DNA of 30,950 nt from Clostridiales bacterium UBA1774 (lineage in GTDB: Bacteria > Bacillota > Clostridia > Oscillospirales > Oscillospiraceae), in contig DCGQ01000013.1 in NCBI GenBank assembly GCA_002314635.1, forward strand, positions 1 through 30,950, read 5' to 3'. Of this stretch, positions 16,001 to 23,728 are shown one piece after another. Under the pieces are notes generated by a model. That model did not search any database. It saw only the letters and a program-made list of their open reading frames with translations, and was not told where the DNA came from. Both the position numbers and the translations under genes were made by a program. The stretch's first letter is position 1. Every line of letters begins with the position of its first letter.

Positions 16001-19000
16001 AGAAAATTGAAAAATATCAACTCCTGACAGCTGCATATTTCTCAGTTACCTATCAGGACACGGAAAAGAGCGCGAAGGTTCCTGCAGCCGAGTTGTACCC
16101 TGCTGACAGTACAGGCATTTCCGTCAGCAAGGTCGACGGCAACCAGATATTGCCTACTGCCGCTGACGCCGGTTTTAAATACTGGGATAATGGCGACGGG
16201 AAAAAATACCTGCCTGATGGTTATTATTGGGGCACCGGTATCACGGGTAAATACGATGTCACGGATCACAAGGTAGTATTCAATGCCTGTTGGGAAAGCA
16301 AATCGGAAAGCAATCGCACAATCACATATGATAAAAACACCTTGGACAGTATGGAGTGGCCTTATAATGAGCCGATCACGATCACCGGCGCTGTCGTGAT
16401 GCTGCCTGAGTATAAGAAGGTTAACGGTGAATTCCCGTTTAAGCGTGCTGGCTATAACTTCATCGGTTGGAATACCCAGCCGGACGGAACCGGAACTTAC
16501 TATGCACCCGGCGGCAGACTGTATGCAGGCACTCAGTCGGTTACGCTGTATGCACAGTGGGCGTATGAAGATACCATGACGATCATCTATATGCCGAATG
16601 GTGCATCGGGTGGTTATACGAAACCTACGGTTTTCTCCAAGACAGAGACAACGGTGCAGCTCAGCTTTAACGGCTATACCCATGGCAGCAAGGCTTTCGG
16701 CGGCTGGGTGTATCAGGCGAATGATGACCCCACATCTTCTCCCACTTGGAAGGTCAGCGGCAGCGAACCATACAACGTAAGTACCTCGATGCTGATCGAA
16801 CTGGTCAAGGACTATGACATGAACTGGCTGGTAACGCTGTATGCCAACTGGTCGGATAGCTATGCCTACAATGTGAGCTATCGCCTGGAAAAAATGTCTG
16901 TATTGAACAGCATGGGCGGTGCGTACCGAAACTCGGATTATAAGGTCTATTTCGGTTGTAAACCTGGCTATGTAGTACCGACGGACAAGAAGGATGTGCA
17001 CGTCTACGTAGATAAAAACAGGGATGGCCGATTCTCCGAAGCGGAGCGTTTGGGAACTGACTGCTACGTATGGGAAGCAGACAATATGTTCCTGAATGTT
17101 CTTGGTCCGAATGTAAAGGGCGATTTGTTGATTGCAATCAGCGCTGTACCCGGTAAGCACACGATCACCTATCGGACACCCAATTCTACTATTACGGTAA
17201 AAGAATACAATGCATACGGCACCTATGTGACGCTGAAATCGGCAAATGATTGCGGATTCAGCTACGATAAAAAAATCTTCTCCGGCTGGAAGGACGAGGA
17301 TGGCGAAGTATATCCGGCAGGGTATGCCTTCATGGTGGAGCATAACATGGTTCTTACGGCACAGTGGGACGATGGCAATAGCGATGATGTAGTGGGTGTG
17401 TTTACCTATAATTATTACCGGTACAATAAGGCTGAGACGGTAAACGGCAAGCTGTTCGGTATGTTTGAATATGACAAGGACATTTCCACGCAATATAACA
17501 ATTTCGTACCGAACGGGGAAATCCAGTACGTTGACAGCGGCAAAACAATGGAGACGCTGAACAACGGTGGTCAGCCGTACTTCGTCGGAACCAGCGGGGA
17601 ACAGAAAATGTATTACTATGGGTTAATACTGCCCAAAGATACAAAACTGTTTGATGATAAAGATAACCCGGTTTACACCATCACCATGACGTTGACAGAC
17701 GGATCCACTGTAAATGTAGACATAAACAAGGCAAATGTCTCTGAGGAGTCTCTGGATAATTATGCGAACCATAAAAGTAATATCTACAAACCGGCTACCT
17801 TGTTCAAGGGTAAGTTGGTGCCGAACTCCGCAGAGGAACACCTTCTGCTGAAGCCCGGCGCTGAAAAATCCGTATCTCTGGTTCGTAAGGTCAGCGGTCT
17901 CCATGTTTATTACGAGGAGGATTCGAACCTGCCCTGCACAACATATGGCAGTTCTTTCAACGATTTTACGATCGCACTGAAAGATGCCTTCGGTTTTTAT
18001 GTAGACCCGGATCCAGATTGTGAACACATGCGTCGCGTTGCGGCTGAGACTACTGCATTTCCGGATTATGACTATTATTTCTTCAGCAACCTGAACAGCG
18101 GAAACGAACTGCTGTCCGAAGTCGTATCCATCACTGTGACCAGAAATAAGGGTACAGAGTCTGAAAAGAGCAATGTATTTGACTTTAATAATTATGCTCG
18201 CCCTTATCAGGTAACGGAGGATCAGCCTGGTTTTACAAGCGATAGTACTTTGACACAGACGAAGCTTGGTATTACCGGTCAGGCGCCGATGATTTCTGTT
18301 TCTAATGGTAATCTGCCTACTCTGTCCCGCAGCTACGCCAACTTCTTCCTGGATTCGAGCAGTCAGCAGGGTTTCTCCGTAGAAGCAAATCTGAATGGTT
18401 ACACGGTCAAATCTGTCATTTTGCGTAATGAGCTGGGCAACATGATTGTGACCTCAAACCGTTTGTTTACCATCGGCGGTAGTTCTGATGCACCGGTGTA
18501 TACCTTTAATGCCAATGCTATGGCTGAGTTAAAGGCCGGTACTTATGAAATCGAGTTTACCTTTGCCACCGGCAACGGTGGTGAACCGTTGGAAGATCCG
18601 ATTTCGGTAACGCTGAATGTATATAATGGTGTTGGATATCGGTATATGCTGGTTGCAATCAAAGCGCTGGAAAACAATAATGCTATGGGCGAAGGCAGCT
18701 ATGGAACCGAGCGTTATGTACAGCTTTCAGAGATTACGCTGGCGGCCGATGAAGATCAAACCAGTGTGTATCATTTTGAAGATGCGGCCAGAATATATGA
18801 CCTGCAGGATCCCAACCAAAAACTTCCTGGTGAAAAGTATTCCATTACCATCTTCCCGCTAGGTTTTAACTGGAACTCCGTAGAAGGGGGAATCAGCTAC
18901 CAAGCTGCTGCTCCCGGAGAAGACGCGTATTCTCTGATAGATAATAATGTGAGCACGAAATTCTGCGAGAGGTTCTATGCAAATGGGCGAACAGATTACA

Positions 19001-22000
19001 AGATATGGAATATTCTTTCCTTAGATTGGGATAAGATTACTACCACATTAAAGACTGCTACAGAACTGTTTCAATCCACGATTAATGGCAACCCGCCTCT
19101 GCGCGGAAGCGCAACCGAAGAAGGAACAAAGATGTATAACTATCTCCTGATTGATGTTGGCGAAGGATATCAGGTCAGTCAGGGCTTCTACCCATATATC
19201 AGTTATACAACTGCACCGGATACCTCTGTGTTCCAGACCAGCACAGACTACTGGGGTGATCCAGACCAGAGCCTTCGTTCTCCCACTGAGTTTGCGTTCT
19301 ATGGCAGCAACAACCAGGAGGTAACCGAAAACTGGAATACTGCGCGCAATGCATCCGATAGCAGTGTATGGACGAACCTGACCGGCAACCTGAATGTCAA
19401 AAAGGAAAGCAATAAGGCGACGTTGATGTCGCTGATCAAGCAAAACAAAAAGTTTATCGGCCCCTTCAAGGATTCCAATACGCTGAAATACAAGCTTACC
19501 TATTACCATTACGAGTCTGTGTCTTCCACGAATATGACGAAGTGGACTGCTGAGAGTCAGAAAGATGTCTTTGGCGACCAGGTCGTGACTTACGCAATTC
19601 CGACCCGAGGCGTGACCTACAACTTCTTCGGCTGGACAACGGATTCAACGAAGGTGGAGGATCCCAGTGCTGTGGAGTATCTGCCCGGCGACCATATTTA
19701 TCTAATAAAAAATATCACACTGTATCCGGTATTCAGCAATGATAAAACCCCGTCCTGGAGTCTGATCTACAATGCCGATGCCGGAAACGATACAGTGACA
19801 AACATGCCGCTGACAGTAAATGGGTATTCTTCAAAGGACAGTGAGAAAATTGCAATTTCCACACTGGTTCCCCAGCGTGATGGGTGGGAATTTGCCGGCT
19901 GGAAGAGAAAACTTGCGATTCCGAAGAAAGCAGGACAGACGGAAAGCTATGTGCTTGATTCTACGGTATACGGATATGGCAGCGGCCAGACACAGAGCAT
20001 TCTGCTGAACCAGAATATTACGCTTTACGCGCAATGGACGGAAAAAACAGGTAATAAGGCCAAAAAGAGTGTTTACGTGGAGGATTATGATGGAGCGGAG
20101 GTAACAAAGTCCTATACTTCCTACGCTGCAAAATTCAATGGAGGAAATGTTACACCGAACGCTGTCACGGATACTCGTATTACCTATGAAATGTCTGTGA
20201 CGGATACTAAGACCTTCGTCTATACTTTCTCGTTGGATTCAACAAAGAAATACATCGTAAACTGCTTTGTTGACAATGTGGATGTTACGGATTCGGTTCA
20301 GAAGGTTACAGACGAAGATCAGAAGCTGGATACTTATACGGTTACCATCGAGTTGAAGGCTTCGGAAGCTGCATCCTCGAAAACGCTGAAAATCAAGATT
20401 CGGGAAAAAGATAAGGTTACAATCATTTATTACCCGAACCATGACGAAGGTTCCCCCACCTATCTGTTGGATGACGAGAAATTGTTTACGAAGGATGAGG
20501 AACCTACCACTTGGGGTATTGCTGAGGACAGTGCGCTGACTTTGAGCGAATCTACGGGGTACAGTCAGCCTGTAATCGTCACCAATGATGCGGGAGAACC
20601 CACGGGAGAAACCAGATATATGCACCTGATTGGCTGGAACACGGAGCCGGGGGGCAATGGTTTGACCGAAGCAGAGGCAAAGCGCGCTTATCAGGATGGC
20701 GATCTGGTACTTTATGCACAGTGGCGCTGGATCGTAACCTATAATCTGGGCGATGGTGTAATTGCGCCGGAGAATCAGGAAAAAGAGAATGTAGGAAAAA
20801 CGCTGTTCAAAGTAAACGAGCACCAGTATACCACCTACGCAAAGAATGGCGCCGAGCCGCAGAGCATCCCGACCTTTGTGGACAACACTACCGAAGGTAT
20901 CAAGGTTCTGAACGGCTGGTCACCTGATATGCAGATGATCAAGGGTGACACAACGTTTACCGCAAAGTATAAGCCCGCCGTAGAAGTCAGTTTTAAGCTT
21001 AGCTGCAGCAGTGATGAGGTCAAATACTTCATCACCAAAAGCGATAATCTGATTGATACCAAAACGCTGGTTGATGGTACACGTTTCGGTGCGCTTCCGG
21101 AGCCGAAGTCCAAGGACGGCAACAGCTATAAGTTCAAGAACTGGTATTATTTAAACGACAAGGAAAAAGTTCCGATCACCTCGGAAACTACCTATGATTT
21201 TAAAGTCATGGGAACCACGTTCTATGCCGAGTGGGATCGCTATTACAAGGTGACGTTTGAATACAAGGGTATCACTGCATTCAGATTCTTAAAAGATGGA
21301 CAGGAGTATAATTTACCAACAGGATTAACGATTGCAGAAAATACGGGATTCACATTCCTTGGCTGGTACAAAGATTCACCGAAAACTCCGCTTGACGCAC
21401 CAACTCAACAGTATGCCAGCAATATAACCACGAAAAAAGTATTTCATCCCAATGAGCTTGGAACCGAGGAATACTATAATAAACACTATGATGCCCAAAA
21501 CGGCACTGGAGAAGGTTATAAGCTATACGGCGTATGGGTGAATGCAAATGCTTGGGTAAGGAGAACTGATTTAACCAGTAAGCCCTCAGGTCAGTTTTTG
21601 ATTGCAGACACAAATACATCTGGAGGACTGGGCATATTCGGCATGACTGACATCACTACCACGGATGGTTTGCTGACGAGTGGCGTTTCTAGTGTTACTT
21701 ATGTTGAGAGTGAGTCAAACAAAAACACGACAATATATTACATGACGAATGACCAGCTTGTAAATGGCATCAAAGCACATGGAGACTTCACAGCAATTTG
21801 GAAGTTTGATGGAAATCGAATAATAAATGTTGGTGAAAGCATGCCGATTAATTCATCTTTTCTTGAGACCACCAGGGCGGTTAGCAAAAGTGGTGGTGAC
21901 AAGTATGAATTTGAAAGAGTGACAAATGACGGTATTTATCATTTGTGGACAAATGTTCAAGCATTCAAATATCACTACTGTTATGTGTATCGGAAAGGTG

Positions 22001-22110
22001 AATCAGACTGGCATATATATGACACAACGAGCAAGTTGACTACGGAAGCTTATGGCGTTTCCATCTACATGCAATCAAATATTTATACGACTGTCCCTGT
22101 AAACAAGTAA
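13057..22110 (+). CDS. giant prepilin-adhesin: type IV pilin N-terminus fused to GLUG and InlB B-type repeats
   Basis: 3,017 residues. The ATG at 13057 is chosen because GGGAGG (13042-13047) precedes it; a frame-matching ATG at 12997 lies at the predicted transcription start. Residues 1-16 are a basic leader ending in Gly, followed by FTLMELLIVVGIIAILAG. This is a class III prepilin signal with Phe+1 and Glu+5 and the hydrophobic pilin helix. Domains in order: pilin-like/uncharacterised 45-430; GLUG-type beta-helix about 430-670; Gly/Ser linker 773-784; InlB B-like repeats 1090-1440; a roughly 700-residue unrecognised region; more B-like repeats 2140-2830; a unique C-terminus 2830-3017. No LPXTG or membrane anchor is seen at the end. 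Prepilin peptidase would process it and the pilus machine would export it. The first pilus gene; function as adhesin is inferred. Confidence 0.85.
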   Translation: MKHCNVNRWKNRSRRGFTLMELLIVVGIIAILAGTTIVSVTTLIPSLRQKELDNSAREIFLAAQNRLTMMQATGELDEMERAGYAQCSVDNIECSYLASYNEANYLKTTLSSGEFSGEYIVEFNLETAQVISVFCSDGALSAFQVSGKGIGYESVSFLRTITGWRSENSSVRKTYARKNGQDQIGYYDYLMNGGSLASENQDNNGFSVKVVPVNQEELYLYVSITPPTDITVNGAPKVTVSLNGVEIPAATLTKRGYKEKDADNKILLENRILLDSCLADFTFAKLSLSGVTAGDEIVATVTVQVTGTTTDNKSKTYTTMATSTAFNSLYADSSTDTTADIAYVRHLENLNNRDGNTGGYQEAKQVADINYATAISRWSNKSGVAVFNTTGHAIPAYKPVRLWRFDYDGQNNKLINFTISGNGCVGIFSYLQGDGHWGTSRYTEWIKNVQLVNMKVTNTSKSVNSYTGALAGKTTSYAIENCNVYIDSDYFIPENPNYDGYEDFTVSGGQCVGGLIGMMENSGTTNRDRTRVGMSKCFAAEWTVTADVESGKAGYAGGLVGKAYNNNDIRNCYANTYKVTGTYAGGFVGYYGDDDTNKSYLFNDCYAVTEVLQGVSASAGFIAKEGTGNVTYKHCYALIGSEDTAKPVAGDRYGFSKSGGSATCYFYADPIFEAGTKQQTGEGTQENQDKDLHSLTLAEIADLLNTENGKWKGNTAWTASTHDNSNPYVPVSLAEETTENTYSKRHEYLTDANAVFAGVSLTGLPNYGNWPKGGSGSGSGSDGGLVDVKINDGWDAKYASYMENRIYLKDKGNTEAPYICLISKDSSKGEYYAVTKEVNAETNEVTYTDVSLTDNCWVYYKEGDTYIQMLDEAGNELTVLKEGNTKAAELKLYTISSEVKKDGETWCTSDATAPTLSCTYTYSTSKNGGKLITLNPVDLFTQNMGFEDHAYIVPMNALASYVYSDVNTAVTKGKTTNKHTDEKIEKYQLLTAAYFSVTYQDTEKSAKVPAAELYPADSTGISVSKVDGNQILPTAADAGFKYWDNGDGKKYLPDGYYWGTGITGKYDVTDHKVVFNACWESKSESNRTITYDKNTLDSMEWPYNEPITITGAVVMLPEYKKVNGEFPFKRAGYNFIGWNTQPDGTGTYYAPGGRLYAGTQSVTLYAQWAYEDTMTIIYMPNGASGGYTKPTVFSKTETTVQLSFNGYTHGSKAFGGWVYQANDDPTSSPTWKVSGSEPYNVSTSMLIELVKDYDMNWLVTLYANWSDSYAYNVSYRLEKMSVLNSMGGAYRNSDYKVYFGCKPGYVVPTDKKDVHVYVDKNRDGRFSEAERLGTDCYVWEADNMFLNVLGPNVKGDLLIAISAVPGKHTITYRTPNSTITVKEYNAYGTYVTLKSANDCGFSYDKKIFSGWKDEDGEVYPAGYAFMVEHNMVLTAQWDDGNSDDVVGVFTYNYYRYNKAETVNGKLFGMFEYDKDISTQYNNFVPNGEIQYVDSGKTMETLNNGGQPYFVGTSGEQKMYYYGLILPKDTKLFDDKDNPVYTITMTLTDGSTVNVDINKANVSEESLDNYANHKSNIYKPATLFKGKLVPNSAEEHLLLKPGAEKSVSLVRKVSGLHVYYEEDSNLPCTTYGSSFNDFTIALKDAFGFYVDPDPDCEHMRRVAAETTAFPDYDYYFFSNLNSGNELLSEVVSITVTRNKGTESEKSNVFDFNNYARPYQVTEDQPGFTSDSTLTQTKLGITGQAPMISVSNGNLPTLSRSYANFFLDSSSQQGFSVEANLNGYTVKSVILRNELGNMIVTSNRLFTIGGSSDAPVYTFNANAMAELKAGTYEIEFTFATGNGGEPLEDPISVTLNVYNGVGYRYMLVAIKALENNNAMGEGSYGTERYVQLSEITLAADEDQTSVYHFEDAARIYDLQDPNQKLPGEKYSITIFPLGFNWNSVEGGISYQAAAPGEDAYSLIDNNVSTKFCERFYANGRTDYKIWNILSLDWDKITTTLKTATELFQSTINGNPPLRGSATEEGTKMYNYLLIDVGEGYQVSQGFYPYISYTTAPDTSVFQTSTDYWGDPDQSLRSPTEFAFYGSNNQEVTENWNTARNASDSSVWTNLTGNLNVKKESNKATLMSLIKQNKKFIGPFKDSNTLKYKLTYYHYESVSSTNMTKWTAESQKDVFGDQVVTYAIPTRGVTYNFFGWTTDSTKVEDPSAVEYLPGDHIYLIKNITLYPVFSNDKTPSWSLIYNADAGNDTVTNMPLTVNGYSSKDSEKIAISTLVPQRDGWEFAGWKRKLAIPKKAGQTESYVLDSTVYGYGSGQTQSILLNQNITLYAQWTEKTGNKAKKSVYVEDYDGAEVTKSYTSYAAKFNGGNVTPNAVTDTRITYEMSVTDTKTFVYTFSLDSTKKYIVNCFVDNVDVTDSVQKVTDEDQKLDTYTVTIELKASEAASSKTLKIKIREKDKVTIIYYPNHDEGSPTYLLDDEKLFTKDEEPTTWGIAEDSALTLSESTGYSQPVIVTNDAGEPTGETRYMHLIGWNTEPGGNGLTEAEAKRAYQDGDLVLYAQWRWIVTYNLGDGVIAPENQEKENVGKTLFKVNEHQYTTYAKNGAEPQSIPTFVDNTTEGIKVLNGWSPDMQMIKGDTTFTAKYKPAVEVSFKLSCSSDEVKYFITKSDNLIDTKTLVDGTRFGALPEPKSKDGNSYKFKNWYYLNDKEKVPITSETTYDFKVMGTTFYAEWDRYYKVTFEYKGITAFRFLKDGQEYNLPTGLTIAENTGFTFLGWYKDSPKTPLDAPTQQYASNITTKKVFHPNELGTEEYYNKHYDAQNGTGEGYKLYGVWVNANAWVRRTDLTSKPSGQFLIADTNTSGGLGIFGMTDITTTDGLLTSGVSSVTYVESESNKNTTIYYMTNDQLVNGIKAHGDFTAIWKFDGNRIINVGESMPINSSFLETTRAVSKSGGDKYEFERVTNDGIYHLWTNVQAFKYHYCYVYRKGESDWHIYDTTSKLTTEAYGVSIYMQSNIYTTVPVNK
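14440..14980 (+). repeat. GLUG-type beta-helix repeats inside the giant prepilin
   Basis: Degenerate units of roughly 30-55 residues alternate a Gly-rich turn with a Cys-aromatic-Ala turn. GGLIG lies at residues 513-517, GGLVG at 557-561 and GGFVG at 585-589. Cysteines sit at 482, 537, 572, 605 and 635, mostly in Cys-Tyr-Ala context. This resembles the GLUG motif of M26-type and other surface proteins, which is thought to form a beta-helix. Confidence 0.7.
16390..21540 (+). repeat. about nine Listeria-Bacteroides (InlB B-type) repeats inside the giant prepilin
   Basis: Units of roughly 70-105 residues have a G(W)-type core (for example FIGWN with W at 1138) and end in an LYAQW-like strand. 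Unit ends: W1168, W1265, W1437, F2226, W2327, W2556, Y2638, W2726, W2827. The copies are divergent in DNA sequence. Such repeats form small ubiquitin-like or SHIRT-like stalk domains in surface proteins. A 700-residue stretch (1440-2140) without the motif separates the first three from the last six. Confidence 0.75.
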
Positions 22111-22122
22111 GGAGGCTTTACT

Positions 22123-22824
22123 ATGAATAGAATAAAGCAAAAGCTTGCCTCCTGCACCGGCGCCAGTCTGGTACTGGCGCTGGTGGCGATGGCGATCTGC
22201 ATTACGGTGGGGGCCAGCATTCTGATGTCGGCCTCTGCTGCGGTGGATTCCGCAAAAAACAGAGAAAGCGAGGAAGCGGCAAGATTTGCCGTTTCCTCCG
22301 CTGCCGGTGTTGTACGGAAAGCATTTGAGTCAGATGATGCAGACCTGATTTACACGAAGGAAAAAAATGTTTGTCGGGTTACCGGGTATGTCGATGATAC
22401 AGCTGATTCTACACCGAATGTTGCTAACCCCGGGGAACCCGTGGAAGATGGTCTGTGCGAGCTGATCAAAAAAACAACAAAAAATGCCAATGGAATAGTA
22501 GACGGTTATAGCAGCACTTGCGAGATTGAACTGGATAAGGGTACGAATTCCGTGTCCTGCGTTACAGTGGATATTCTGGTAAAAGAGGAAACAGATACGA
22601 TTCCGGAGGCAAGCTTTACTATTTACACGGCTGAGGCGTCTCTGTATGTGAAAGACGAAAACAACAATAAGCTTTATGAGGTCACGCTTTTCTTCAAAGG
22701 TACACAGACGGAAGAAATCCGGCATACCAGCGGAACATGTAAATGCACTGGCGGTGAAACTCACAGCGCGGATATTGAATTTACAGATAAGCATATTTCA
22801 TGGAAGCTTGACGGCGTTGCCTGA
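22123..22824 (+). CDS. PilX/GspK-like minor prepilin
   Basis: 233 residues. A short basic start MNRIKQKLASCTG is followed by ASLVLALVAMAICITVGASI, a pilin-type helix. Cleavage after Gly13 would leave Leu, not Glu, at +5, as in the GspK/PilX group, whose members cap pseudopili or pili. The helix continues with NRESEEAARFAVSSAAG, like the AEAG segment of PilX_N proteins. Near the end a CKC pair precedes a His. It begins 12 bases after the giant gene, with GGAGG at 22112-22116. I read it as a minor prepilin, possibly part of a tip complex; the family assignment rests on N-terminal pattern only. Confidence 0.6.
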   Translation: MNRIKQKLASCTGASLVLALVAMAICITVGASILMSASAAVDSAKNRESEEAARFAVSSAAGVVRKAFESDDADLIYTKEKNVCRVTGYVDDTADSTPNVANPGEPVEDGLCELIKKTTKNANGIVDGYSSTCEIELDKGTNSVSCVTVDILVKEETDTIPEASFTIYTAEASLYVKDENNNKLYEVTLFFKGTQTEEIRHTSGTCKCTGGETHSADIEFTDKHISWKLDGVA

Positions 22825-22835
22825 GGGGGTATAAG

Positions 22836-23192
22836 ATGAAGAAAATCCTGAAAAAACTTCAAAGCAGCTCCGGTGAATCCATTATTGAAATACTGTGCGC
22901 CATCCTGATCGCAGCGCTGTCGCTGGTTGCGTTAACCGGGATGGTATCTACATCTGCGAACATGAATCGCTGGGTCAAGAAGATGGAAACGGAATTTCAT
23001 GCGGCTTCCGATGCGATCACCAGTGCAGCAAAGTCCGCTTATACTGCTTCGGCAAATGGTGACCCGAACAAGTACACGCTGATCGTCAAATCCGGCGGCG
23101 CGCAGATTCAGACATACGACAACGTAAAAACCTACAGCGACGACAATGATACGTTCACGGCCTACATCCTACCTGACGGAGGCGCGACATGA
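22836..23192 (+). CDS. PilV-like minor prepilin
   Basis: 118 residues. The leader MKKILKKLQSSSG is followed by ESIIEILCAILIAALSLVAL. Cleavage after Gly13 would leave Glu at +1 (unusual) and Glu at +5 (normal). The G-ESxIE pattern is common in Firmicute PilV/ComG-type minor prepilins. The globular part is small, with repeated Ala/Ser-rich helix and a short beta region. It starts 11 bases after the PilX-like gene behind GAGGGGGT and overlaps the next prepilin gene by 4 bases (ATGA), suggesting coupled translation and a common complex. Confidence 0.75.
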   Translation: MKKILKKLQSSSGESIIEILCAILIAALSLVALTGMVSTSANMNRWVKKMETEFHAASDAITSAAKSAYTASANGDPNKYTLIVKSGGAQIQTYDNVKTYSDDNDTFTAYILPDGGAT

Positions 23193-23710
23193 AAAAAATC
23201 TTTCGTAAACTCCGCAGTCGAAAAGGCATGACTCTGTTGGAAATGATGGTCTGTGTCGGGATGCTGGCAATCATCGGTGCTATGCTGTCTTCGATTACAG
23301 CTGTGGGTACGCATGTCTATGCTGACTCTAACTTTGCCAGCGAAACGCAGACTTTGGCGTCTACAATAGACATAGCTTTGAGCGATGTATTAAACTATGC
23401 TTCCGGGATAGAACCTCGTGCAGGTGGCACTGTAACCAAGTTTAACATCAAAAAGGAAAGTGCAATATCGGCCAATCTCAAGCTTGATAATTCCGGTTAT
23501 TTGTGCTACACTTGCAATGGCGATGACAATACGCCGTATTACCCCGTGCAGCCTGCCGCATACGGAACGATTTTGATGAAGGACTTTTCGCTGACTTACA
23601 GTAGCGGCGTCTTTACCGCGACGTTTTCCCTCGTCAGCAAGGATCCGGCGGCGGCGGACAATACGGCAAAAACTTACACCTTTACCTATCGTCCGATTTT
23701 GAACCAATAA
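23189..23710 (+). CDS. PilW/GspJ-like minor prepilin
   Basis: 173 residues. The leader MKKIFRKLRSRKG is followed by MTLLEMMVCVGMLAIIGAML, a canonical signal with Met+1 and Glu+5. The C-terminal part is beta-rich, ending FSLVSKDPAAADNTAKTYTF, which fits the PilW/GspJ type of minor prepilin, though sequence similarity is limited. It overlaps the previous gene by 4 bases and sits 18 bases before pilB. Together with its two neighbours and the giant protein it forms a four-gene prepilin set analogous to the minor-pilin priming complexes of other type IV pili. Confidence 0.75.
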   Translation: MKKIFRKLRSRKGMTLLEMMVCVGMLAIIGAMLSSITAVGTHVYADSNFASETQTLASTIDIALSDVLNYASGIEPRAGGTVTKFNIKKESAISANLKLDNSGYLCYTCNGDDNTPYYPVQPAAYGTILMKDFSLTYSSGVFTATFSLVSKDPAAADNTAKTYTFTYRPILNQ

Positions 23711-23728
23711 TTAGAGAGGTGATGGACT

